Positions 33,501 through 40,970 of a stretch of 40,970 nt of DNA are shown in pieces (the stretch's first letter is position 1; the number at the start of each line of letters is the position of its first letter). The position numbers were made by a program, and so were the translations under genes. The notes beneath the pieces are model-generated. The model did no database searches, had not been told where the DNA came from, and saw only the letters and a list, made by a program, of their open reading frames with translations. The stretch is from CAWVWD01 sp965662365. GTDB taxonomy: Bacteria > Bacteroidota > Bacteroidia > Chitinophagales > Saprospiraceae. The stretch covers positions 1 to 40,970 of the forward strand of contig CBFIHR010000035.1 in NCBI GenBank assembly GCA_965662365.1, given 5' to 3'.

Positions 33501-34198
33501 CTTGGCGTGAAATGGCTAAACAAGTCGCTCACGAAATTAAAAACCCATTAACGCCAATGAAACTACAGATTCAATTTCTACAACGCGCGTACAAATCTCG
33601 TCCCGAAGATATTGGACCGTTATTGAAACGAACAGCTTATACACTTATTGAACAAATCGATGGTTTGACTCGTATTGCTTCTGATTTTTCAAGCTTCGCA
33701 AAAATGCCAACAGCGAATAATGAACATTTAATACTTAATAATATTGTAAAATCGGTATTCCAATTATTTTCGAAAGAAGAAAATATTAAATTGTCCTTGA
33801 CTTTACCTACGACCGATTGTCTTATCTATGCCGATAAAGACCAGACCGTTCGAGTATTAAATAATATTATCAAAAATGCGATTCAAGCTATTACGCTTGC
33901 CATAGATTATAATCGTGAAGGTGCGGTTGATATTGTTTTAGAACAAAAAGATGAAATCGCTTTGGTTTCTGTCAAAGATAACGGAATTGGCATTCCTGAA
34001 GATAAAATCGAAAAAGTATTCGTCCCTAATTTTACAACTAAAAACTCCGGTACGGGGCTTGGTTTAGCGATGTCAAAAAATATTGTGGAAGCTACCGGTG
34101 GAAAAATCTACTTTGAAACAGTTGTGAATGTCGGAACTACTTTTTACGTAGAATTTCCGATGGTAAAACCAGATATTTCAAAGGCATTAGACGATTGA
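30509..34198 (+). CDS. Large membrane sensor histidine kinase with multiple sensory regions
   Basis: A 1229-residue kinase. One TM near the N-terminus (4-20) is followed by a ~185-residue extracytoplasmic region. A cluster of about seven TMs comes next (about 207-470), then a second extracytoplasmic region (about 470-700), two TMs flanking PSGSFLDIQFSP, a third smaller extracytoplasmic region, a TM and a HAMP (TGQITNPLVQL). The kinase core has the H-box QVAHEIKNPLTP with phospho-acceptor H1008, N-box NNIIKNAIQAI, G1 DNGIGIPEDK, F-box and G2 TGLGLAMSKNI. The core style recalls NtrY-like kinases. There is no receiver domain and no response regulator beside it. The three sensory regions imply more than one input, but no ligand can be named. 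Confidence 0.92.
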   Translation: MIRNLILLPIAVLLLFVAYSYDTINQVSLGYYEEKIETKIHQYEEEIIKMFEDDAFIEKAISFDFTDAELSQLEKLSSNDYSIFIYQKPDSLVFWTSNKILPFDAEVDFSEEPISRFSTIKKGGYAVLNYPYKKGDKQYALIGLIPITQQYAIQNEYLVNGFTIIDNMPKEISLKFDLTNYEVNNLAGEPLFYLDAGNETYSDQNQQFLILIFYLSGLICLFWFLNNLANKLSVAYPSWVGVVFIIATVFSTRLITALLGFDEKFDDLAIFSTKYFNTHSIISVGNLLINAIIGLWLMIFVYRNFKLPAAFYKKQEWHKYLVLGIFFLLFIAIFSTTETFRRLILYSNKSFDIDTLYSLQSFSLVGTISISLILLTLFLFIVKLKILIRPLKSVSLKQRFSMLMIFGIVFILLYLLRIFDDALLFSGIWGIFSVLIAHIFIRQKLPGFLWLVGWICIYGAYSSMLFYQFNDLKEIQNRIFYAENLALERDVYMEESFDNVAVMIAKDHFIKKISNLFIPRNRIIDQIEGEYLKENFSNNYEYEVHLYNSDSTGTKGENLSYSYFTALINNSKPTDNPNLYYWNNNKGEQKYIADIPIRADNRKYYKIVILFEPKTIVKLSDYPDLLLDKSFDLQRKYEDYNYAIYNNGKRIKENDSNFPEQLDFGLTDDKNKIVRRGEMSYLIHQTSDNRVIIIEKKISDLGSSFSLFSYTFCLFLVLFSFLIAMNRLAERLPSGSFLDIQFSPSLRNKIQNNVIAIVVLAFIGIGVTTVFYFRAEAEEYHSGRLSRKARAVAETVKYEMNEKKDTFYLPDIEALDKIHKLNVNMYNPDGSIVNSSRQEIFTKNLLSFQIDPAAFHAIVNLEQELIYRTEKIGNLEYRAAYIPVLKNEKLVAILGLPYYTEKENSRKDIGIFMGRLLNVYVVIFIIAGVLTFYLTGQITNPLVQLSQQMQGVELGQKNEKLSWETQDEIGDLIEEYNKMLAELERSANLLAKSEREGAWREMAKQVAHEIKNPLTPMKLQIQFLQRAYKSRPEDIGPLLKRTAYTLIEQIDGLTRIASDFSSFAKMPTANNEHLILNNIVKSVFQLFSKEENIKLSLTLPTTDCLIYADKDQTVRVLNNIIKNAIQAITLAIDYNREGAVDIVLEQKDEIALVSVKDNGIGIPEDKIEKVFVPNFTTKNSGTGLGLAMSKNIVEATGGKIYFETVVNVGTTFYVEFPMVKPDISKALDD

Positions 34199-34479
34199 AT
34201 TTATTTCAAAACGTAACATATCTATCTCTAAATCAACTAATTTTAACGAATATTATTAGTGTGAAATACTTTTTCATTATTGTTTATATCAAAAAAGCAT
34301 CGGTGAACGACCAGCAATTTCTTATATGTTTTTCATTACAACTGTGCAATGAATTTTCATATAAAAAACTGCCGATAGCTACCTAAACGAATTTATAAAA
34401 AACTGAATATCAATTATTTAAACAACTAAAATTTATAAAATTCATTTTTTAATTTTAACAAAATATCAATACCTCCTTC
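34199..34479. other. Intergenic region, nothing recognised
   Basis: This 281-bp gap lies between the convergent kinase and giant surface-protein genes and is strongly AT-rich. A TTG-started opening overlapping the kinase stop has low-complexity composition and is not believed. No clear terminator, RNA gene or repeat is seen. Confidence 0.5.
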
Positions 34480-37400
34480 TTATCGTAATAATTGAATTGT
34501 TCCTACCCTGGTATATCGGACAATATCAACATCAAGTGGATTTCTAAGATTTTGATAAATGATTTTATTGAAAGGACCTACTGGCATCCCTCGCCACGGT
34601 GTATCTTCTCCATCATCAAATGTTGCAGTCACATGCCAGGTATATACATCTTGTGGCATTGGTTTTCCATTGAAAGTTCCATCCCACGCTTCCTCGGGCT
34701 GACCATCTACTAATTTGTCTGATTCCCAAAGTAGCTCACCCCAAGAAGAATAAATCTGAATGCGATAGGTCTTTAAGCCGACTCCTTTAGGTCTAAACTC
34801 TCTGACGGCTGGTACACCAACATCTGGTGAAAGTGCATTTGGTATGAACAATCCTTTGATATTATTTAAGAATAAAGTTTGTACTATCGTATCTGCACAG
34901 CCAAAATCATTAATAGCGATTAAGGTTATCGTTTTTTCACCATTAGTGAAGTAACGATAAGTTGGATTTCGTTGGTGTAACGTATCCCCGTTTCCAAAAT
35001 CCCAAATAAAATGTATTGCATCAGGTGTCGATAGATTTTCGAAAACCACAACACCATCATTTGGATCTGTATTTGGTTGAGTAAAATCAAAATCTGCTAT
35101 TGGCGAAGTATGAACATCTACTGCAGCTGGAAAACTCATTTCATCAAAACAAATATTATCCATCGAAACGGTTAAAATCACGTCATATACTCCTTCTTCT
35201 GCATATAGATGCGACGTAATCGAATCTTGTGAAATGTTACCATCACCAAATGACCAAATGTATGTATTGGCAAATTGACTCAAATTATCAAACTCAACCA
35301 ATAACGGAGGACAACCAAATTGTGGATTCAGTATAAAGTCTGCAATTGGATCCTCAAACGCTCTAATCGTTTGAATTATGGTATCTGTACATCCAAAGTC
35401 GGTATAGGCCACCATCGTAATGTCATAATAACCTGCCGCATTATATAAATGTGTTGGTTCGGCAATTGAATCTATAGCATTATCTCCAAAGAACCAGCTA
35501 TATTCAATCGCACCTGTGGATAAATTGTCAAAATCAACCGTTAAAGGAATACCACAAGTATCACTGATAATCGGCACGAAATCAGCTACCGGATTTGGTG
35601 TTACCTTGACCGCATCTACAACCGTTACTGTGTCGAAGCAAATACCGTCATACCCAACAATCAAAGAAACCGTATAACTACCCAGTGCGTTATATGGATG
35701 CGTCGGACTATTTTGAACAGAGCCGCCGTTTCCGAAGTCCCACAACGAACTGTTATAGAATAAACTTGTATTCGTAAAAGTCACCGGCAAAGGTGGCTCA
35801 CAACCGTGTGCGGGGTTGTACGTAAAGTTTGCTACTGGATTTTCAAATGCTCGAATGACTTGATAGGAAGTATCCGCACAATTGAACTGATTCACGGCAA
35901 TCATTCCAATAACATGAATACCTGTATCTTGATAAATTGCTGTTGGATTATTCAAAATAGAAGTTGTTCCATTACCAAAATCCCAAAAATAACCTGTTGC
36001 TCCTGTTGACTGATTAGTAAAATCAACAGTTAATGGCAATCCACAAGTATCTGAAATAACTGGTGTAAATGCACTAACTGGTTTCGGATGTACGATAATC
36101 TGAATACAAGTCGTATCACTTACACAACTATTGATGCTGGTATTAACTAAACAAACGGCATAAGTTCCTGGTGCATTAAAAGTATGTGTCGGATTGATTG
36201 CAACAGAGGAATTTCCATCTCCAAATGTCCAAGCGGCATAATCTGCTCCGATTCCTGTATTCGTAAAGTCCACGGTCAACGGTACACAACCATCAAGCAC
36301 CGAACTTGTGAAGGTCGAAGTCGGTCGGGGCAATACGGTAACGATACTGGAGTCAGAGGCTGGACAGCCAGAGGTATCTGCAAAAGCGGTAAGGTGAACT
36401 ATGTATGTTCCGGCAGTTGTATAAACGTGCTCAGGATTGTTCAATAAGGAACTATCGCCATCGCCAAAAGCCCATACTTGCCCTGTCGTTCCGACTGATG
36501 TATTGACAAAATTGACGATATCGCCTTCACAAATTGAATCATTATGAACAAAGCTGACTTCTGGCTCGGGATAAACCGTAATATTGACGACAATGGAATC
36601 GAAGCCACAACCGTTATCAACTTTGAGTTTGACAGGGAAAATGCCTGCCGAATCAAAGGTGTGTGTCGGATTTTCCAAAATAGAGGTGTTCCCATCTCCA
36701 AATTCCCAATTGTGTACTATATTAATACCTGAAGATAAACTAATAAAATCTACCGTCAACGGCTCACAACCGAAAGTTACATCAGGAATGAAAAACGCAT
36801 TAACATTATTCGGTAATATTGTGATATCATGCTGTAAGGTATCTGCACCACATTCATTGGTAGAAATTACCGTGACATAATATGTTTGATCGGTAGAATC
36901 CGTGTAGTAAGTATGTGGAGCCGGAATCGAATCATAGCTTATCGTGCCATCACCAAAGTACCAAGTAAAGGTTTCTGGATTTCCGACTGAATAATTCGCA
37001 AAGTGAACAGTGTGTGGTGAACATGCCGTATCTACATTCGGTGTAAACCGAACAATTGGTATTGGATGCACCAGTACGGAGTCCAAATGATAAACTGTTC
37101 CACAAAGGTTGGAAACTTCTAATAAAATGTAATAAGTCGTGTCCCATTCTCCTTGTTCAAAATCAATAATCGGTGGTGTTTGAAGCGTACTCGAGTCACC
37201 GTTTCCAAAATCCCAATAATAAGATGGTTGATACCCAAAACTTTGATTTGTAAATTCAATTGGTAATACCGCACAACCTTCTGTCGTATCCATTGTAAAA
37301 AATGCGGTCGGTGGTTCCGTGATATAAATATTCGAACTGAACGAATCAATACAGCCATTAATGGAAGTCGCTATAAGTTGAATCGTGTACCAACCTGTGT

Positions 37401-40400
37401 CTTGATAGGTGTGTGTCGGATGTGGTGCAAAGTTTGGAATCGAGCCATCGCCAAAGTCCCAAGTAAAAAATGCCGTTGTGTCCACTGAAGTATTGGTAAA
37501 CTGAATTGGACCATCAATACAAGCCACCGGAATTTCTTCAAAACTCGCCCCTGGCATCGGATGTACGGTGACTTCTAAGCTATCATAATTTGTACAAGTC
37601 GTAAATGGATCCGTATAGTTATAAAAAACATGGTACGTTGAGTCCCAAAACGATCCATCAATATTTGGATTGTAAATACCGATAGGATCAATAATAGCAT
37701 AACCTGACCAAATTCCATTGGTATCCGGCGTATAGCCTGTTAAAGTATAAAGTGGATCGTCAGCACAGAAAATCAAATCTTGTCCAGCTTCTACGGCTGG
37801 TATTGGTGCTACAAAAATATAAGTCGTATCAAATGTTTGACACGTTCCAAATCCATACTGGGCAATAATCATATCAACAACACCTGTACCTCCGACTGGA
37901 ATCGTATTTCCAATAATTGACGGATCATATAACCCGTTGACAGCATCAATAATACCTGTTCCAAACCAGGTAATTCCTACATTCGGTTCATATAATGTTG
38001 AATCAAATAAAAATGGCATATCATACGCACAAACCGTATCATACGGAAAAGCTTGTGGAATGATTGGATCAATAACATCTATGCGTGCCGTATCTGTTGT
38101 AATACAACCGTTTTGATCTGTATAAGTATAAAATACAAAGTACGGACTTCCTGCTATTCCGCCAGCGGCATCTGTTCTAAATACACCATTTACAACATCT
38201 ATAATACCTGGTCCAGACCAAATGCCCGAGCCATTATCCGGATTTGACACCGTTTGAACTACCGGTATATCTAATGTAATATCCATCGGAATCGGATTAT
38301 CACAAACTATCGTATCAAATATTTCTACTAATGGATGTGGATTAATTGTCGCAGTTATACTATCTGAATTTTGACAACCTGTAAAAGGATCAGTATATAA
38401 ATAAGTCAGAGTATATTGCGATATAGTCAAAGTTGGTGTTCCTGGATCGGAAGGGCTAAAAATTCCTGGGAAGGCATTAATAACTCCTGTACCCGACCAA
38501 ACACCGCTTGAGTCTGGCGAATATCCTGTTAGCGTATAATTTGGATCTTCCTCACAAAAAGTAATATCCGCTCCTGCATTGACAATCGGAATAGGTGCAA
38601 CGTAAATAAATGTTGTATCAAATGTTTGACATGTTCCCGTTCCAATCGTCATAATAATTGTATCTACAAAGCCAACATCGCCAAGCGGAATCTGATTAAT
38701 AAAGGTAGATGGTGTGTATTCTCCTGTTTGAGGATTCGTAACCCCTTGACCTGACCAAGTTACGCCTATATTTGGTTCGTATAAAGTCGAGTCAAATAAA
38801 AACGGCATATCATAAACACAAACCGTGTCATACGGAAAAGTTTCAGGAATTTCTGGTTCAATGACACCTACAGTCGCTGTATCAATCGTAGCACAACCAT
38901 TGCCGTCTATAAACTCATGAAACACCAAATAATTACTTACACCACCTGCCGAGTCTGGATCAAACCATCCATTATTTATATCTACAATGCCAGGACCTGA
39001 CCAAACTCCAATACCGTTGCCAGCATTTGCAACAGTTAATACAACAGGTGACTCTAATATCACTGTTACCGGATTCGGATTATCACAGACAATTGTATCA
39101 AAAATAGTAACATCAGGGTGAGCGTTTACCGTCGCAATTAGACTATCTGAATTTTGACAACCTGTAAATGTATCGGTGTATAAATATGTTAACGTATATG
39201 GCGAAATAGTTAAATCTGGCGTTGATGCCACTGTTGGATCAAATACCCCTAATAAACTATCGACAATTCCCGTCCCAGTCCAAACTCCACTGGAGTCTGG
39301 CGTGTAATTATTTAAGGTATCTGATGCGTCAAATTCACAATACGCTAAATCCATTCCCGCATAAACACTTGGAATTGGAGCGATAAATATAAAGGTCGTA
39401 TCAAACGTCTGACATGTTCCCGTTCCAATACTCATAATTATTGTGTCAATCACACCAACTCCTCCAATATTAATTGAATTACCAACCACTGTTGGAGAAT
39501 ATTCCCCTGTTGAGGCATTGGTAATACCAGTTCCTGACCAAGTCACACCAAGATTCGGCTCGTATAACGTCGAGTCAAATAAAAATGGTAAATCGTACGC
39601 ACAAACGGTATCCATCGGGAATGCCTGCGGTATTTCTGGTTCTGTGACACTTACTAATATACTATCCATATTGATACAACCATTAATATCCGTGTACGTA
39701 TAAGTCAAAGTGTATGGCCCTAACAATGATCCTCCAGCACTATCTGTTCTAAATACACCATTAACTCCGTCAGTGATTCCTAAACCTGTCCAAATTCCAC
39801 TTCCATCATTCGGAATGGATTGCACCGTTGGTACATTTAGAATAATATCAGTCGGATTTGGATTCGCACAAACAACTGTGTCAAGTCCGGCATCTACTAA
39901 AGGTAATGCGTTAATTGTTACCGTTAAACTGTCATTATTACCACAACCTGTAAATGGATCTGTATAAAAATAAGTCAACGTATAATCTGTACTTGACAAG
40001 GTATTTGTTGTCGTAATAGTAGGGTCGAATACACCACCCAAACTATCAATAATCCCAAGCCCTGACCAGTAACCGCTGGAATCTGGTAAGTAATTCGTTA
40101 ATGTATGCCAACCATCTTCTTCACAAAATGATAGATCTTGCCCTGCTTCTACGGCTGGTGTAGGAGCAATAAAAATATACGTCGTATCAAATGTCTGACA
40201 CGTTCCCGTTCCAACCGTCATGTAAATTGTATCAACTACGCCTTGACCACCAACAGGAATTAAATTCCCTAAAATACTCGGATCATACAAGCCAGTCTGC
40301 CCATTAACTACGCCTTGTCCAATCCATGTTACCCCTATTGTTGGTGCATAAGCTGCTGTATCAAATACGAATGGTAAATCATACGCACAAACTGTATCAT

Positions 40401-40970
40401 ACGGAAAAGCTTGTGGAATTATCGGATCTGTCACCGTTACAACTAATGAATCATAATTCACACAAGTATTCGCATCTTCGTAAGTATATGTGATTGTAAA
40501 TGCTCCTAAAATACCATTTACAGGTTGCGTTAGTGGCATCGAATCCGTACGAATTAAACCATTTAAACTATCCACCACACCGATTCCTGTCCAATAGCCA
40601 CCTAATGGATTTGGTGTTGGTAATCCAATATCAATAGGATTTGGATTATCACAATATGATGTATCCAAACCTGCATCAACAACCGGCAGTGGATTCACAG
40701 TTTGTGTCAATGTATCAAGATTGGTACAGCCTGTGAACGGATCAATATACGTATAAGTCAATTGATAAACTCCTCCTTGATACACGTCATTTGCTAATCC
40801 AGGATTGAAAATACCTAGTAGGCTGTCAATAATTCCTGCACCTGTCCAATAGCCGTTCGAATCCGGTGTATATCCCATCAAGGTATCCAATTCCCAATCA
40901 ACACAATACGTGTTATCATTTCCTGCTTCAACTTGTGGCGTTGGTGCAATAAAAATATACGTCGTATCAA
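34480..40970 (-). CDS. Giant T9SS-secreted PKD-repeat surface protein (partial, N-terminus off window)
   Basis: At least 2162 residues; the frame is open through the right edge, so the true start lies beyond it. The visible N-terminal half (about 37556-40970) has 13 modules of ~87 residues, each with a W-[STI]-G-x-G-[IV] motif; they are arranged in triplets repeated about every 785 bp. Then come 11 PKD domains, each with W-x-F-G-[DN]-[GN] and mostly a Cys pair. The protein ends in a ~125-residue gliding-motility-associated type B T9SS sorting domain (from KGLFIPNALSPD, with YSSWGELLW, WDGTFNG and QDVYTWHV). Such proteins are exported by T9SS and attached to, or released from, the surface as adhesins or filaments. 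The role is inferred from architecture only. Confidence 0.9.
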   Translation of the reverse strand, partial: DTTYIFIAPTPQVEAGNDNTYCVDWELDTLMGYTPDSNGYWTGAGIIDSLLGIFNPGLANDVYQGGVYQLTYTYIDPFTGCTNLDTLTQTVNPLPVVDAGLDTSYCDNPNPIDIGLPTPNPLGGYWTGIGVVDSLNGLIRTDSMPLTQPVNGILGAFTITYTYEDANTCVNYDSLVVTVTDPIIPQAFPYDTVCAYDLPFVFDTAAYAPTIGVTWIGQGVVNGQTGLYDPSILGNLIPVGGQGVVDTIYMTVGTGTCQTFDTTYIFIAPTPAVEAGQDLSFCEEDGWHTLTNYLPDSSGYWSGLGIIDSLGGVFDPTITTTNTLSSTDYTLTYFYTDPFTGCGNNDSLTVTINALPLVDAGLDTVVCANPNPTDIILNVPTVQSIPNDGSGIWTGLGITDGVNGVFRTDSAGGSLLGPYTLTYTYTDINGCINMDSILVSVTEPEIPQAFPMDTVCAYDLPFLFDSTLYEPNLGVTWSGTGITNASTGEYSPTVVGNSINIGGVGVIDTIIMSIGTGTCQTFDTTFIFIAPIPSVYAGMDLAYCEFDASDTLNNYTPDSSGVWTGTGIVDSLLGVFDPTVASTPDLTISPYTLTYLYTDTFTGCQNSDSLIATVNAHPDVTIFDTIVCDNPNPVTVILESPVVLTVANAGNGIGVWSGPGIVDINNGWFDPDSAGGVSNYLVFHEFIDGNGCATIDTATVGVIEPEIPETFPYDTVCVYDMPFLFDSTLYEPNIGVTWSGQGVTNPQTGEYTPSTFINQIPLGDVGFVDTIIMTIGTGTCQTFDTTFIYVAPIPIVNAGADITFCEEDPNYTLTGYSPDSSGVWSGTGVINAFPGIFSPSDPGTPTLTISQYTLTYLYTDPFTGCQNSDSITATINPHPLVEIFDTIVCDNPIPMDITLDIPVVQTVSNPDNGSGIWSGPGIIDVVNGVFRTDAAGGIAGSPYFVFYTYTDQNGCITTDTARIDVIDPIIPQAFPYDTVCAYDMPFLFDSTLYEPNVGITWFGTGIIDAVNGLYDPSIIGNTIPVGGTGVVDMIIAQYGFGTCQTFDTTYIFVAPIPAVEAGQDLIFCADDPLYTLTGYTPDTNGIWSGYAIIDPIGIYNPNIDGSFWDSTYHVFYNYTDPFTTCTNYDSLEVTVHPMPGASFEEIPVACIDGPIQFTNTSVDTTAFFTWDFGDGSIPNFAPHPTHTYQDTGWYTIQLIATSINGCIDSFSSNIYITEPPTAFFTMDTTEGCAVLPIEFTNQSFGYQPSYYWDFGNGDSSTLQTPPIIDFEQGEWDTTYYILLEVSNLCGTVYHLDSVLVHPIPIVRFTPNVDTACSPHTVHFANYSVGNPETFTWYFGDGTISYDSIPAPHTYYTDSTDQTYYVTVISTNECGADTLQHDITILPNNVNAFFIPDVTFGCEPLTVDFISLSSGINIVHNWEFGDGNTSILENPTHTFDSAGIFPVKLKVDNGCGFDSIVVNITVYPEPEVSFVHNDSICEGDIVNFVNTSVGTTGQVWAFGDGDSSLLNNPEHVYTTAGTYIVHLTAFADTSGCPASDSSIVTVLPRPTSTFTSSVLDGCVPLTVDFTNTGIGADYAAWTFGDGNSSVAINPTHTFNAPGTYAVCLVNTSINSCVSDTTCIQIIVHPKPVSAFTPVISDTCGLPLTVDFTNQSTGATGYFWDFGNGTTSILNNPTAIYQDTGIHVIGMIAVNQFNCADTSYQVIRAFENPVANFTYNPAHGCEPPLPVTFTNTSLFYNSSLWDFGNGGSVQNSPTHPYNALGSYTVSLIVGYDGICFDTVTVVDAVKVTPNPVADFVPIISDTCGIPLTVDFDNLSTGAIEYSWFFGDNAIDSIAEPTHLYNAAGYYDITMVAYTDFGCTDTIIQTIRAFEDPIADFILNPQFGCPPLLVEFDNLSQFANTYIWSFGDGNISQDSITSHLYAEEGVYDVILTVSMDNICFDEMSFPAAVDVHTSPIADFDFTQPNTDPNDGVVVFENLSTPDAIHFIWDFGNGDTLHQRNPTYRYFTNGEKTITLIAINDFGCADTIVQTLFLNNIKGLFIPNALSPDVGVPAVREFRPKGVGLKTYRIQIYSSWGELLWESDKLVDGQPEEAWDGTFNGKPMPQDVYTWHVTATFDDGEDTPWRGMPVGPFNKIIYQNLRNPLDVDIVRYTRVGTIQLLR
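37823..40970 (-). repeat. Four tandem ~785-bp super-repeats within the giant gene
   Basis: A landmark (GTCGTATCAA or GTTGTATCAA on the plus strand, encoding FDTT[YF]-I) recurs at 37823, 38612, 39395, 40181 and 40961, spacings of 789, 783, 786 and 780 bp. Each unit encodes one triplet of W-G-x-G modules. The units differ at many positions, so they are diverged rather than recent copies. Partial copies may continue past the window edge. Confidence 0.85.

Noticed and set aside
34195..34386. 63-residue opening after the kinase gene
   Set aside because: TTG start overlapping the kinase stop, low-complexity composition, no family likeness.
36184..36880. Several plus-strand openings opposite the PKD region
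   Set aside because: They are antisense to conserved PKD repeats and are an effect of repeat codon use.
37823..40970. CRISPR or other non-coding repeat array
   Set aside because: The repeats are ~785 bp, diverged, and in one continuous reading frame ending in a T9SS domain, so they are protein repeats.

Overview
The window looks like chromosomal DNA from a low-GC member of the Bacteroidota. The evidence is: type IX secretion (T9SS) sorting domains of both type A and type B, TAnnTTTG-type -7 promoter boxes, no obvious Shine-Dalgarno sequences, a SusC-style carboxypeptidase-regulatory domain on a TonB-dependent receptor, and a Bacteroidota-type YidC and FtsE. The huge PKD/adhesin style suggests Saprospiria or a related gliding lineage, but this is a guess. 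Most genes are ordinary chromosomal genes. I see no phage, plasmid, insertion sequence with a transposase, CRISPR array, tRNA or rRNA.

Layout. 1-3042 (-): ileS, cut at its C-terminal end by the window edge, of the IleRS2 type with an altered HIGH motif (GIHH). 3301-3894 (-): a 2OG-Fe(II) oxygenase. 4134-10944 (+): a tripartite RND efflux operon (MarR regulator, adaptor, RND pump, TolC-type channel), with two matching GTTGCA-N2-TACAAC sites in front of the first two genes. 11188-11844 (+): a small outer-membrane beta-barrel protein. 12005-15277 (-): a GT-C-like membrane protein followed by a Tat-exported GH109 glycosidase. 15659-17572 (+): yidC. 17711-19441 (-): a HAD phosphatase and a membrane protein with RanBP2-type zinc fingers. 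19598-22725 (+): ftsE and a TonB-dependent receptor. 22883-25800 (-): a small membrane protein and an MMPL/RND exporter. 26138-26902 (+): a tRNA m6A methyltransferase. 27008-30232 (-): a T9SS-secreted protein with cupredoxin and lamin-tail domains. 30509-34198 (+): a very large hybrid-topology histidine kinase. 34480 to the right edge (-): a giant T9SS-secreted repeat protein whose N-terminus lies outside the window.

How it fits together. The efflux operon is a self-contained export system, probably autorepressed by its MarR protein. The two T9SS substrates, the TonB receptor and the beta-barrel protein make up the cell-surface part. The giant protein has 13 modules carrying a W-G-x-G motif, arranged as about four ~785-bp tandem super-repeats, followed by 11 PKD domains and a type B sorting domain. 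It is the most striking object here and is probably an adhesin or surface filament. The points most worth a second look are the GIHH IleRS2, the intracellular FN3-like domain fused to the efflux adaptor, the paired MarR operators, the palindrome with opposed -7 boxes at 19454-19479, and the super-repeat array.
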